Shown in pieces: positions 9,701 to 24,700 of a stretch of 64,000 bases of DNA (positions are counted from its first letter, which is position 1; the number at the start of each line of letters is the position of its first letter). This stretch comes from Bin75 sp965212135 (GTDB lineage: Bacteria > Nitrospirota > Nitrospiria > Nitrospirales > UBA8639), in NCBI GenBank assembly GCA_965212135.1, contig OZ243044.1, positions 1,054,001-1,118,000 of the forward strand, given 5' to 3'. Made by a program: the position numbers and the translations under genes. The notes beneath the pieces are model-generated. The model was not told the origin of the DNA and did not search any database. It saw only the letters and a list, made by a program, of their open reading frames with translations.

Positions 9701-12700
9701 CACGATATAGGTGAAACTGTCGCTACTCGTCTCGCTGCCGTCGTGGGCATAACTGAAAGTGCCGGCCGGGTTCAGGGTCAGGGTGCCGTTGGCCGGGGTC
9801 GCCATCAGCGTAACCGTCAACGACCCGGTAGCCGTCTCCGCATCACTGTCGTTATCCCGCACGCTCAATGCGCCACCGGTCAGGGTTGTCGCCGTGCCGC
9901 CTTCGGCCACCGTAATCTCGTCAGCCACCGCCATCGGCGCTTCGTTCACCGCCGTTACCGTAACCGTTACCGGTGCCGTGGCATCTTGACCGCCCGCCGT
10001 GGCGGTTATGGTGAGGTCGTAGGCCGGCGGTCCGCCTTGCGCTTCGAAATCCTCGCCGGTGCCGGTGTAACTGATCTCGCCGCTCGCCCCGTCAATGCGG
10101 AAGCGGGTCATGTCGCCGGCGGTGATCGCATATACCGGCGTGTCACCGTCATCCGGGTCGGTGGCGGTTACTGTGCCCAGGTCAACCGCCGTCGTGCTGC
10201 CGTCCCGGTTCTCCGCTATCGTAAAGGCGTAGGAAGCCGGGTCAAACACCGGCGGCTCGTCCACATCGGTCACGGTCACCGTTACCGATGCCGTGTCGCT
10301 TTGACCGTTGGCCGTGGCGATTATGGTGAGGTCGTAGGTCGGCGGCGGCGTCTCGAAATTCTCGCCGGTGCCGATGTAAGTGATTTCGCCGCTCGTCTCG
10401 CCAACGCTGAAGCGGGTCGTGTCGCCGGCGGTGATCACATATACCGGCGTGTCGGATACATCCGGGTCGGTGGCGGTTACCACGCCCAAATCAACCGGCG
10501 TCGAGCTGCCGTCTTCGTTCTCCGCCAGATTAAATGCGTAGGTGTCCGGATCAAACACCGGCGGCTCATCCTCGTTGGTGATATTGATGGTCACTGTGGC
10601 GGTGTCGGTCGCGCCTGCAATGTCCGTAACCCGCACCATCAAGGTATGGCTGGGCTGGGTTTCAAGGTCTTCGCCGGGACCCGTGTAGGTAATCGCGCCG
10701 CTGGCCGGGTCAATGTTGAAAAGGGGCGTGGTGGTGGTGATGGCGTAGGTCAGCGTATCACCGGCGTCCGGATCATCGGCGACGACTGCGCCCACCATCA
10801 CCGGCGTGGTGGTGCCGGGTTGATTCTCCGCCAGCGTGAAAACGTAAGGGGTATTAATAAACACCGGCGGGTCGTTCACGCCGGTTACCGTGATGGTGAT
10901 GTCGCCGTTGGCGATGGCGTTTTGGTCATCCATGATCCGGTAGGTGGCCGTCACCGGGCGGCTATCACCGGGGAGGAAATCGTCGAACGCGCCGACCGGG
11001 TTGAAGTTGAGATCGCCGCCCACGATGAGGGTGAGCGTACCGCCGCCTGTTACGTCAACCATATCGCCGACATTCATCACGGTCACGCCGTTGATGGCGA
11101 TGACGGACAAGGTGTCATTTTCCTGATCCGTGTCGTTGTCGAGCACGGCAATGGTTATCGCCGTGTCTTCGTCGGTGCTGATGGCATCGGCCACCGCTAC
11201 CGGCGGGTCGTTGGCGTCTGTAACCGTGACCGTTACCGCAGCGGTCGCCGAAAGAGTACCCGCCGTGGCGGTTACGGTGAGGTCGTAGCTCGGCGGTCCG
11301 CCTTGCGCTTCGAAATCCTCGCCGGTGCCGGTGTAACGAATGACGCCAGTCGCCGGGATAATGTCGAAGAGACCCGCGCCGCCGGCGGTGATGCTGTAGG
11401 TGACCGGGTCATTCTCCGGGTCGGTGGCCATCACCGTATCCACGTCTATCGGCATCGTGCTGCCGTCTTCGTTTTCAAGCAGGGTGAAAGCGTAAGGGTC
11501 GCCGACAAACTCCGGCGGCTCGTCCACATTGGTCACGGTCACCGTTACCGATGTCATGTCGTTTTGACCGTTGGCCGTGGCGATTATGGTGAGGTCGTAG
11601 GTCGGCGGCGGCGTCTCGAAATTCTCACCGGTGCCGATGTAACTAATCACGCCACTCGTCCCGTCAACGAGGAAGCGGGTCGTGTCGCCGGCGGTGATCA
11701 CATATACCGGCGTGTCGGATACATCCGGGTCGGTGGCGGTTACCATGCCCAAATCAACCGGCGTCGTGCTGCCGTCTTCGTTCTCCGCCAGATCAAATTC
11801 ATAGTTGGGCACATCAAACTCCGGCTCGTCGTCCGCCCCGGTTACCGTGATCGTCAGCGTGCCGTCGGCGGTGGCCCGGCCATCGGAAACCCGGTAGGTG
11901 GCCGTCAACTCGCTGCTCGTGGCGGGCGCGAGTTCATCAAACTCGCCGTTCGGATCAAAACTGAGCATGCCGTCGGCGTTGCGGGTGAGCGTGCCGCCGC
12001 CGGATACGGCGACCGCCTGGTCGTCATTCACGGCCATGCCGTTGATGGCGCTGATGGTCAATGAATCACTTTCCGCGTCCGTGTCGTTGGCGAGCACGTC
12101 AATGACTACCGCCGTGTCCTCGTCGGTGCCGTCGGTGTCGGCGACCGCCACCGGCGCGTCGTTCACGCCCGTTACCGTGATGGTCAGCGTGCCGTCCGCC
12201 GTGTGCTCACCATCGGTGATTTGGTAGGCCACTATCACCTCGCGGTTTTCACCCACCTGGAGTTCGTCAAACGCACCGAGTGGGTCGAAATCGAGCCTGC
12301 CGTCGGCGTTGCGGGTGAGCGTGCCGCCGCCCGGCAAGGCAACCGGAACGCCGATATTCGCCGGGGCGCCGTTGATGGCGGCGACGGACAAGGCGTCATC
12401 TTCCGGGTCGGTATCGTTGGCGAGCACGGCAATGGGCGCCGGCGTGTCCTCGTCGGTTGCGAGGACGTCCGCCACCGCCACCGGCGCATCGTTCACGCCG
12501 GTGATCATAATCCGCACCATGGCCCCCGGAATGCCGGGCGCGCTCGCCGCCACGGGGAACGCTTCCATTCCGTCCCGGCCGGCGCTCAAGCGATTGGTTG
12601 CGTCCCGGCTGTTGTCGAGCGTGTAGGTCCAAGCGCCGGTGGCGGCGAGGGTGAACGTGCCATAAGTGCCGGGAGTCGGATCATCCTGCGCCACAAAAGT

Positions 12701-15700
12701 CTCGTCAGCGCCGTCGGGATTGATGATTGCCAGCGTCCCCGTCGCTTGGTTCTGCGGCGCATCCTCAACCACCGTTCCGCTCAAGTTCCCGCCGATGACC
12801 GCGGCGGCGGACACGGTGATGGTCACGGCGTCCGGCTCTGATGCCGTGTTTTGATCATCGGTTACGACCAGCCGGAACCCAAACGACACGGCCTCGGACA
12901 GCCCGGTGGGGGCGGTGAAGGTGGGTTGTGCGATGGTGGCGGCGCTGAGGGTAACAAGCGGGCCGCTGGCGTGGCTCCATTGATAGGTCAGCACCCCGTT
13001 CTCCGGATCGGTGGAGGCGGTGCCGTCCAGGGTTACGGTTACCCCTTCGGCCACGGTCTGCGGCGGGCCGGCGTTGGCGGTCGGCGCGTCGTTCACGCCG
13101 GTCACCGTGATGGTCACCTCGCCCTCGTCCGTGGCGCTCCCATCCGTGATTTGGTAGGTGGCCGTTACGGAGCGGTCTTCGGTTGGCGCGAGATCGTCAA
13201 ACGCGCCGCGCGGGTCGAAGCTGAGCTCGCCGTCGGCGGTGAGCGTGAGCGTGCCGCCGTTCATTACGGCAACCGTTTGACCGCCACCGGCAGTCACCGC
13301 CGTGCCGTTGATGGCAACGACGGTCAAGGTGTCATTCGCCGCATCCACGTCCATATCGTTGTCAAGCACGTCAATCGCCACCACCTCATCCTCGGTGGTG
13401 TCGGCGTCATCATCCATCGCCAGCGGCGGATCATTGGCATCGGTCACCGTGACCGTGACCGGAGCCGTGGCGGTCGCAGGTGCACCACCCGCCGTGGCGG
13501 TTATGGTGAGGTTGTATATTGGTGGCCCGCCTGTTTCTTCGAAATCTTCGCCGCTACCCGTATACCGAATGACGCCACTCGCCCCGTTAATGTCGAAGAG
13601 GGTCGTGTCGCCGGCGGTGATGCTGTACACAATCGGGGCATTCTCCGGGTCGGTGGCCATTACCGCATCAAACGCCACCTCCGTGGCACTGCCGTCCCGG
13701 TTCTCCGCCAGCGTGAAAGCGTAAGGGTCACCGACAAACTCCGGCGGCTCGTTCACGTTAGTCACGGTCACCGTGACCGATGCCGTGTCGTTTTGGCCGT
13801 TGGCCGTGGCGGTTATCGTGAGCGCATAGCTCAGCGGCAGCGCTTCAAAATTCTCGCCGGTGCCGATATACCGAATGATGCCACTCGCCCCGTTAATGCT
13901 AAAGAGGTTCCTGTCGCCGGCGGTGATCGTGTATGTTGGTGTGTCACCGTCATCCGGGTCGGTGGCCGTTACCGCATCAAACGCCACCACTGACGCGCCG
14001 CCGTCCCGGTTTTCCGCCAGATCAAATTCGTAGGTGTCCGGGTCAAACACCGGCGGCTCGTCCACGTTGGTTACCGTTACCGTGACCGCAGCAGTCGCCG
14101 TATCACCCCCCGCCGTGGCAGTTACGCTGAGTTCGTACACCGGCGGCCCGTCCTGTGCTTCAAAATCCTCGCCGGTGCCGGTGTAGGCAATCGCGCCGCT
14201 CGCGGAATTAATCTCGAACTTGCCCTGCGGATCACCGGCGGCGATCGCATATACCGGCGTGTCGGTTGCATCCGCGTCGGTGGCGATTACCGTGCCCACA
14301 TCAACCGGCGTCGAGCTGCCGTCTTCGTTCTCCGGCAGATCAAATGCGTAGGTGGGCGGGTCAAACACCGGCGGGTCGTTCATTCCCGTAACCGTGATGG
14401 TGACCGTGTCCGGCTCTGATGCCGTGTTTTGATCATCGGTAACGACCAACTGGAACCCAAACGACACGGCCTCGGTCAGCCCGGTGGGGGCGGTGAAGGT
14501 GGGTTGGGCGGTGGCGTCGCTGAGGGTAACAAGCGGGCCGCTGGTGCGGCTCCATTGATAGGTCAGCACCCCGTTCTCCGGGTCGGTGGAGGCGGTGCCG
14601 TCCAGGGTTACGGTTACCCCTTCGGCCACGGTCTGCGGTTCACCCGCGTCCGCGGTCGGTGCGTCGTTGATGCCGGTCACCGTAATGGTCACCTGGGCTT
14701 CGGCTGTGCCGCCCCGGCCATCCGAGATTTGGTAGGTTGCCATTACCTCGCGGTTTTCGGTTGGCGCGAGATCGTCAAATGCACCGACTGGGTTAAAGTT
14801 GAGATTACCGTCGGCGTTGCGGCTGAGCGTGCCGCCGCCTGATACGGCAACCGCTTGACCGTCATTCACCGTCGTGCCGTTGATGGCGGTCACGGTCAAG
14901 GGGTCATTCGCCGCATCCACGTCCATGTCGTTGTCAAGCACGTCAATCGCCACCATCGCATCCTCGGTGGTGTCGGCGTCATCATCCACCGCCACCGGTG
15001 GGTCGTTGGCATCGGTCACCGTGACCGTCACCGGAGCGGTCGCATCAAGACCACCCGCCGTGGCGGTTATGGTGAGGTTGTACACCGGCGGCCCGCTCTG
15101 TGCTTCGAAATCCTCACCGACGCCGATGTAACTGATCGCGCCACTTGCCCCGTTAATGCTGAAGAGACCCGCATCGCCGGCGGTGATGGTGTAGGTAATT
15201 GCGTCACCTTCCGGGTCGGTGGCGGTCGCCGTGCCCAACATAACCGGCGGTGTGCCATCCCGGTTCTCTTCCAGGTTAAAGGCGTAGGTGGCCGGAGCAA
15301 ATACCGGCGGCTCATCCTCGTTGGTGATATTGATGGTCACCGTGGTGGTGTCGGTCGCGTCTGCGCCGTCCGTAACCCGCACCATCAAGGTATGGCTGGC
15401 CTGGGTTTCGCGGTCTTCGCCGGGACCCGTGTAGGTAATCGCGCCGCTGGCCGGGTCAATGCTGAAACGGGTCGCGCCGGTGGTGGTGATGGCGTAGGCC
15501 AGCGTATCACCGGCGTCCGGATCATCGGCGGAGACCATGCCCACCATCACCGGCGTGGTGGTGCCGGGTTGATTCTCCGCCAGCGTGAACGTGTAAGGGG
15601 CATTAATAAACGCCGGCGCGTCGTTCACGCCCGTTACCGTGATGGTCAGCGTGCCGTCCGCCGTGTGCTCACCATCGGTGATTTGGTAGGCCACCATCAC

Positions 15701-18700
15701 GACGCGCTCTGCCCCCACCTGGAGATCGTCAAACGCACCGAGTGGGCGCGGGTCGAAATCAAGCCTGCCGTCGGCGTTGCGGGTGAGCGTGCCGCCGCCC
15801 GGCAAGGCAACCGGAACGTCGATATCCGCCGGGGCGCCGTTGATGGCGGCCACGGACAAGGCGTCATCTTCATCATCCGTATCGTTGTCAAGCACGGCAA
15901 TGGGCGCCGGCGTGTCCTCGTCGGTTGCGAGGACGTCCGCCACCGCCACCGGCGCATCGTTCACGCCGGTGATCATAATCCGCACCGTGGCCCCCGGAAT
16001 GCCGGCCGCGCTCGCCGCCACGGGGAACGCTTCCATTCCGTCCCGGCCGGCGCTCAAGCGATTGGTTGCGTCCCGGCTGTTGTCGAGCGTGTAGGTCCAG
16101 GCGCCGGTGGCGGCGAGGGTGAACGTGCCAAATGTGCCGGGGGTCGGATCATCCTGCGCCACAAAAGTCTCGTCAGCGCCGCCCGGATTGATGATTGCCA
16201 GCGTCCCCGTTGCTTCGTTCTGCGGCGCATCCTCAACCACCGTTCCGCTCAAGTCGCCGCCGATGACCGCTGAGGCGGACACGGTGATGGTCACGGCGTC
16301 CGAATTTGATGCCGTGTTTTGATCATCGGTAACGACTAACCGGAACCCAAACGACACGTCCTCGGCCAGCCCGGTGGGGGCGGTGAAGGTGGGTTGGGCG
16401 ATGGTGTTGTCGTTGAGGGTGATGCCCGAACCGTCGGTAAGTTCCCATTGATACGTCAGCGTCCCTTCTTCCGGGTCGGTGGAGGCAGTGCCGTCCAGAG
16501 TTACGGTTACCCCTTCGGCCACGATCTGCGATTCACCCGCGTCCGCGGTCGGTGCGTCGTTGAGGCCGCTTACCGTGATGGTCACCGTGCCTTCGTCCGT
16601 GCCGCCTTCACCATCCGAGACTTGGTAGCGTGCCGTTACCTCGCGGGTTTCGGTTGGCGCGAGATCGTCAAACGCGCCGCGCGGGTCGAAATCAAGCATG
16701 CTGTCGGCGGTGAGGGTGAGCGTACCGCCGTCCATTACGTCAACCGCTTGATCGTCACCGGCAGTCACCGTCGCGCCGTTGATGGCGGTCACGGACAATG
16801 TGTTTTTCGGCATGTCCACGTCCATATCGTTGGCGAGTACGTTAATCGTCTCCACCTCATCCTCGGTGGTGACGGCGGTATCATCCCCCGCCACCGGCGG
16901 GTCGTTGGCGTCGGTTACCGTGACCGTGACCGCAGAGGTATCAGCAGCACCGCTCGTCGTGGCGGTTATGGTGAGGTCGTACACCGGCGGCCCGCCCTCT
17001 GCTTCAAAATCTTCGCCGGTATCGGTGTAGGTAATCGCACCGCTCGCGGAATCAATCACGAACTTGTTTTGCGGATCACCGTCGGCGATCGCATATACCG
17101 GCGTGTCGGATACATCCGGGTCGGTCGCAGAGACCGTGCCCACCGCCACCGGCGTCATACTGCCGTCCTGATTTTCCGCCAGATTAAATCCGTAGGTGGG
17201 CGAACCAAACATCGGCGGGTCGTTCACTCCCCTGACCGTGATGGTGACCGTGTCCGGTTCTGATGCCGTGTTCTGATCATCGGTAACGATCAACTGGAAC
17301 ACAAACGACTCGTCCGCGGCCAGCCCGGTGGGGGCGGTGAAGGTGGGTTCGGCGATGGTGGCGTCGTTGAGGGTGATGCCCGAACCGCCGGCAGGTTCCC
17401 ATTGATACGTCAACGCCCCGCCTTCCGGGTCCATGGATAGGGTGCCGTCCAGGGTTACGGTTGCGCCTTCGTCCACGGTCTGCGATTCACCCGCGTCCGC
17501 GGTCGGTGCGTCGTTGAGGCCGTTCACCGTGATGGTCATCGTGCCTTCGTCCGTGGCGTTTCCATCCGAGATTTGGTAGGTGGCCGTTACCGAGCGGCTC
17601 GCGCCCATCGCAAGGTTTTCAAATGCGCCGTTCGGATTGAAGCGGAGCGTACCGTCGGCGGCGAGGGTGAGCGTGCCGCCATCCGTTACGGCAACCGTTT
17701 GACCGCTGCTCACATCCGTGCCGTCAATGGCAACGATGGACAAGGCGTCCTTGTCCACATCCCTATCGTTGCTACGCACGTCAAACATCGCCACCGTATC
17801 CTCGTCGGTTTCAACGTCATCGTCCACCGCCACCGGTGCGTCGTTCTCCCCTGTTACCGTAATGGTCACGACGCCTTCGTCCGTGCCGCCCCGGCCATCC
17901 GTGATTTGGTAGGTGGCCATTACGGAGCGGCTCCCGTCCGGCGCAAGGTCTTCAAATTCGCCGTTCGGATTGAAGTTGAGTCTGCCATCGGCGTTGAGGG
18001 TAAGCAGGCCGCCGTCCGTTACGGCAATCACTTGACCGCCACCGGCAGTCACCGCCGTGCCGTTAATGGCGGCGACGGTCAAGGCGTCATTGTCCGCGTC
18101 CGTATCATTGGCAAGCGCGTCAAACACCATCGCCGTATCCTCGTTGGTTTCAAAAGTATCATCCATCGCCACCGGTGCATCGTTCTGCGGCGTTACCGTG
18201 ATCGTTACTGTCGCCGGGGCACTGTTCAAAACGCCGTCGCTCACCCGATAGGTGAAGCTGTCGCTGTTCTCCTCATCGCCGTTGTGGACATAACTAAAGG
18301 TGCCGTCCGGCTTCAAATCCAATATGCCGTGGGCCGGACCCGTAACCACCTCGGCGAGCAGATCATCGCGCGCCGTCTCCGCATCGTTATCGTTGGCCGT
18401 TACGCTCGTGACCATGCCGTCGCCCGCCAAAGTCGTCGCCGTGCCGCCCTCGGCTACCGTGATCGCATCGTCCATCGCCACCGGCGTATCGTTCTCGCCT
18501 GTTACCGTAATGGTCACCATGCCCTCGTCCGTACCGCCCCGGCCATCCGTGATTTGGTAGGTTGCCATTACGGAGCGGCGCCCGTCCGGCGCAAGGTCTT
18601 CAAATTCGCCGTTCGGATTGAAGTTGAGCCTGCCATCGGCGTTGAGAGTGAGCGTGCCGCCGTCCGTTACGGCAATCACTTGACCGCCACCGGCAGTCAC

Positions 18701-21700
18701 CGCCGTGCCGTTAATGGCGGCGACGGTCAAGGCGTCTCCGTCTGCGTCCGTGTCGTTGCTACGCACGTCAAACGACACCGCCGTATCTTCGTTGGTTTCA
18801 AAAGTATCATCCACCGCCACCGGCGCATCGTTCTCCCCTGTGACCGTGATCGTTACCGTCGCCGGGGCGCTGTCCAGCGCGCCGTCGTTCACGATATAGG
18901 TGAAGCTGTCGCTACTCGTCTCGCTGCCGTCGTGGACATACATGAACGTGCCATCCGGGTCCAGCGTCAACGTGCCGTTGACCGGTTCGTTATCCACCAT
19001 GACCCTCAACAACCCGGCATCCGTATCCGCATCACTGTCGTTGTCCAGCACGCTCAATGCGCCACCCGTCAGCGCCGTCGCCGTGCCGCCCTCGGCCACC
19101 GTGATTTCGTCCGCCACCGCCAGCGGCGCATCGTTCACCGGCGTCACCGTAATCATCACCGTCGCCGGGGCACTGTCGTCGGCGCCGTCATTCACGATAT
19201 AGGTGAAACTGTCGCTACTCGTCTCGGTGCCGTCGTGGACATACATGAACGTGCCGTCCGGGTTCAGCGTCAGCGTGCCGTTGGCCGGTTCGCTATCCAC
19301 CATGACCGTCAGCGACCCGGCAGCCGTATCCGCATCACTGTCGTTGTCCAGCACGCTCATGGTTGTGCCGTCCGCCAGGGTCGTTGCCGTGCCGCCCTCG
19401 GCCACCGTGATCGCATCGCCCAACGCCACCGGCGCATCGTTCACCGGCGTTACCGTGATCGTCACCGTCGCCGTGTTGCTGTCCAAAGCGCCGTCGTTCA
19501 CGATATAGGTGAAACTATCGCTACTCGTCTCGCTGCCGTTGTGGGCGTAACTGAAGGTGCCGTTCTCGTTCAGTGTCAGCATGCCGTTGGCCGGACCGCT
19601 ATCCACTCTGACCCGCAGCGACCCGGCAGCCGTATCCACATCGCGGTCGTTGGCCCGCACACTCAACGCGCCACCCGTCAGCGCCGTCGCCGTGCCGCCC
19701 TCGGCCACCATGATTTCGTCAGCCACCGCCTGCGGCGGGTCGTTCGCCCCGATGACCGTGATCACCACCGTTGCCGGCGTGCCATCCAACGCCATCACCT
19801 CAAAGGTATCCATCACCCGCACATTCGCGGCCAGCGCGTCGGTCTGCGGGTCGGCATTGTCCAGCGTGTACGTCCAGTCCCCCGCCGGCGCCAGCGCAAA
19901 CGCCAGCGTCCCGTAGATTCCCTGGTAATCCCCATCCGGGGTCAACACGATGCTCGCAGCCCGCACGAAGCCGTTTTCGCCGTCCACGTCGTCCACCATC
20001 AGCATACCCGCCGCCGTATTCACATCCGCGTCCTCGGTAACTTCTCCGAGTAGGCCGCTGATCACCGCCGGGTCATTCAATCCCGTCACTGTAATGGTCA
20101 GCGTACCGCCGGCCGTGGCGCTCCCATCCGTGATTTGGTAGGTGGCTGTTACGGAGCGGTCTTCGGTTGACGCGAGGTCTTCAAATTCGCCGTTCGGGTC
20201 GAAGCTGAGCCTGCCGTCGGCGGTGAGTGTGAGCGTGCCGCCGCCGGTTACATCAATCGCTTGACCGTCACCGGCAGTCACCGCCGTGCCATTGATGGCA
20301 ACGACGGACAAGGGGTCATTCGCCGCATCCTCGTCCGTGTCGTTGGCGCGCGCGTCAATCGCCACCGCCGTATCCTCGTTGGTGCCGGCGGTATCGGCCA
20401 CCGCCACCGGCGCGTCGTTGGCATCGGTCACCGTCACCGTGACCGCCGTGGGTACGGACACACCGCCCGCCGTGGCGGTTACTATCAGGTTGTACACCGG
20501 CGGCCCGCCCTGCGCTTCAAAATCCTCGCCGGCGCCGATGTAGCCAATCGCGCCGCTCGTGGAATCAATCGCGAACTTGCTCTGTGGGTCGCCTTCGGCG
20601 ATCGCATAACTCGGCGTGTCGGTTTCATCCGCGTCGGTGGCGGTTACCGTGCCCACCGCCACCGCCACCGTGCGGCCGTCCTGGTTTTCCGCCAGGGTGA
20701 AAGCGTAGGGGGCGCCGGTGAACACCGGGATATCGTCCTCGCCCGTGACCGTGATGGTCACCATGTCCGGCTCTGATGCCGTGTTCTGATCATCGGTGAC
20801 GATCAACTGGAACACAAACGACACGGCCTCGGACAGCCCGGTGGGGGCGGTGAAGGTGGGTTGGGCGGTGGCGTCGCTGAGGGTAACAAGCGGGCCGCCG
20901 GTGCGGCTCCATTGATAGGTCAGCGTCTCGCCCTCCGGGTCCATGGAGGCGGTGCCGTCCAGGGTTACGGTTACCCCTTCGGCTACGGTCTGCGGCGGAC
21001 CGGCGTCGGCGGTCGGTGCGTCGTTGATGCCCCTCACCGTAATGGTCACCTGGGCTTCGGCTGTGCCGCCTTGACCATCCGAGATTTGGTAGGTTGCTGT
21101 TACGGAACGGCTTCCACCCATCGCAAGAACGTCAAACGCACCGCGCGGGTCGAAGCTGAGCATGCCATCGGCGTTGCGGCTGAGCGTGCCGCCGCCTGAT
21201 ACGGCAACCGCTTGACCGCCACCGGCAGTCACCGTCGTGCCGTTGATGGCAACGACGGACAAGGTGTCATTCGCCGCATCCACGTCCATGTCGTTGTCAA
21301 GCACGTCAATCGCCACCATCGCATCCTCGGTGGTGTCGGCGTCATCATCCACCGCCAGCGGCGGATCATTGGCATCGGTCACCGTGACCGTGACCGCAGC
21401 CGTGGCGGTCGCAGGTGCACCACCCGCCGTGGCGGTTATGGTGAGGTTGTATATTGGTGGCCCGCCTGTTTCTTCGAAATCTTCGCCGCTACCCGTATAC
21501 CGAATGACGCCACTCGCCCCGTCTATGTCGAAGAGAGACATGCCGCCGGCGGTGATGCTGTACACAATCGGGGCATTCTCCGGGTCGGTGGCCATTACCG
21601 CATCAAACGCCACCTCCGTGGCACTGCCGTCCCGGTTCTCCGCCAGCGTGAAAGCGTAAGGGTCACCGACAAACTCCGGCGGCTCGTTCACGTTAGTCAC

Positions 21701-24700
21701 GGTCACCGTGACCGATGCCGTGTCGTTTTGACCGTTGGCCGTGGCGGTTATCGTGAGCGCATAGCTCAGCGGCAGCGCTTCAAAATTCTCGCCGGTGCCG
21801 ATATACCGAATGATGCCACTCGCCCCGTTAATGCTAAAGAGGTTCCTGTCGCCGGCGGTGATCGTGTATGTTGGTGTGTCACCGTCATCCGGGTCGGTGG
21901 CCGTTACCGCAGCAAACGCAACCACCGACGTGCTGCCGTTCCGGTTTTCCGCCAACTCAAATCTGTAGGTGTCCGGGTTAAACACCGGCGGCTCGTCCAC
22001 GTTGGTTACCGTAATCGTGACCGTCGTGGTGACGGGAACACCGCCCGCCGTGGCGGTTACCATCAGGACGTACACCGGCGGCCCGTCCGGCGCTTCAAAA
22101 TCCTCGCCGGTGCCGATGTAGCCAATCGCACCGCTCGCGGAATCAATCTCGAACTTGTTTTGCAGATCACCGGCGGCGATCGCATATACCGGCGTGTCGG
22201 ATACATCCGCGTCGGTGGCGGTTACCACGCCCACCGCCACCGGCGTCGAACTACCGTTCTGATTTTCCGCCAGACCAAATGCGTAGGTGGACAAATCAAA
22301 CACCGGCGGGTCGTCCTCCGGCGTCACCGTGATCGTTACCGTCGCCGGGGCGCTGTCCCGTTCGGTGTCGTTCACGATATAGGTGAAAAAGTCGCTGCTC
22401 GTCTCGCCGTCGTCGTGGGTATAACTGAAGGTGCCGTCCTCATTCAAATCCAATGTGCCGTGAGCCGGGCCTGTGCCCACACGAACCGTCAACTCGCCCG
22501 TGGCCGTCTCCGCATCGCTGTCGTTATCCCGCACGCTGGGCGCGCCATCCGTCAGCGCCGTCGCCGTACCGCCCTCGGCCACCGTGATTTCGTCCGCCAC
22601 CGCCACCGGCGCATCGTTCACCGGCGTTACCGTGATCGTCACCGTCGCCGGGGCGCTGTCGTCGGCGCCGTCGTTTGCGATATAGGTGAAGCGGTCGCTG
22701 TTTTCCTCATCGCCGTTGTGCGTGTACGTGAAGGTGCCGTCCGAGTTCAGGTTCAACGTGCCGTGAGCCGGTTCACTCTCCACCCGGACCGTCAACGACC
22801 CGGCAGCCGTCTCCGCATCACTGTCGTTATCCCGCACGCTCAATGCGCCACCGGTCAGGGTCGTCGCCGTGCCGCCCTCGGCAACCGTGAACGCATCCGC
22901 CACCGCCACCGGCGGGTCGTTCTCCGGCGTTACCGTAATCGTCACCGTCGCCGGGGCGCTGTCCAGCGCGCCGTCGTTCACGATATAGGTGAAGCTGTCG
23001 CTACTCGTCTCGCCGCCGTCGTGGGCATAACTAAAGGTGCCGTCCGGGTTCAAGGTCAACTCGCCGTTGTCCGGGCCGCTATCCACCTTGACCGTCAACT
23101 CGCCGGCATCTGTATCCGAATCAGTGTCGTTGGCCAGCACATTCGTGGTTATGTCGTCCGCCAAAGTCATCGCCGTACCACCCTCGGCCACCGTGATTTC
23201 GTCATCCACCGCCACCGGCGCATCGTTCACCGGCGTTACCGTGATCGTTACCGTCGCCGGGGCGCTGTCATCGGTGCCGTCGTTCACGATATAGGTGAAA
23301 CTGTCGCTACTCGTCTCGCCGCCATTGTGGACATAACTGAAGGTGCCGTCCGTGTTCAGGGTCAATGTGCCGTTGGCCGGGCCGGTATCCACCCTGACCG
23401 TCAACGCGTTGGTGGCCGTCTCCGCATCGCTGTCGTTATCCCGCACACTCAATGCGCCACCGGCCAAGGTCGTCGCCGTGCCGCCCTCGGCCACCGTGAA
23501 CGCATCCGCCCTCGCCACCGGCGCGTCGTTCTCCTGCGTGATCGTAATCGTTACCGTCGCCGGTGCGCTGTCGTCGTCGCCGTCGTTTGCGATATAGGTG
23601 AAACTGTCGCTGGTCGTCTCGCTGCCGTTGTGGGTATAACTGAAGGTGCCGTTCTCGTTCAGGGTCAGCGTGCCGTTCGCCGGTTGGGTTGCCACCCTGA
23701 CCGTCAAGTCATCGGCGGACGTCTCCGCATCGCTGTCATTGGCCGTTACGCTCGTGGTCATACCGTCCGCCAAAGTCGTCGCCGTACCGCCCTCGGCCAC
23801 AATGATCGTATCGCCCAACGCCACCGGCGCATCGTTCACCGGCGTTACCGTGATCGTTACCGTCGCCGTGTTGCTGTCCAAAGCGCCGTCGTTCACGCGG
23901 TAGGTGAAGCGGTCGCTATCTTCCTCGTCGCCGTTGTGGACATAACTGAAGGTGCCGTCCGTGTTCAGCGTCAGCGTGCCGTGGGCCGGGGCGGTGACCC
24001 GGCTTACGATCAAAGCGCTTTGCGCCGTATCCACATCGCTGTCGTTGGCCCGCACACTCAACGCGCCACCGGTCAGGGTCGTTGCCGTGCCGCCTTCGGC
24101 CACCGTGATTTCGTCCGCCACCGCCAGCGGCGCATCGTTCACCGGTGTTACCGTAATGGTCACCATGCCTTCGTCCGTGCCGCCCCGGCCATCCGTGATT
24201 TGGTAGGTTGCCGTCACCTCGCTACTCTCATCCGGCGCGAGGTCTTCAAATTCGCCGTTCGGGTTGAAGTTGAGTCTGCCGTCGGCATTGAGAGTGAGCG
24301 TGCCGCCGTCCGTTACGGCAATCGCTTGACCGTCACCGGCAATCACATCCGTGCCGTTGATGGCGGCGACGAACAAGGTGTCCCCGTCCACATCCGTGTC
24401 GTTGCTATGCGCGTCAAACACCACCGCCATATCCTCGTTGGTTTCAACGGCATCATCCACCGCCACCGGCGGGTCGTTCTCGCCTGTTATCGTAATGGTC
24501 ACCGTCGCCGGAGCGCTGTCCCGTTCGGTGTCGTTCACGATATAGGTGAAACTGTCGCTACTCGTCTCGCCGCCGTCGTGGGCATAACTGAAGGTGCCGT
24601 CCGGGTTCAAGGTCAACTCGCCGTTGTCCGGGCCGATAGCCACCCTGACCGTCAACGCACCGGCATCCGTATCCGCATCCGTGTCGTTGTCCAGCACGCT

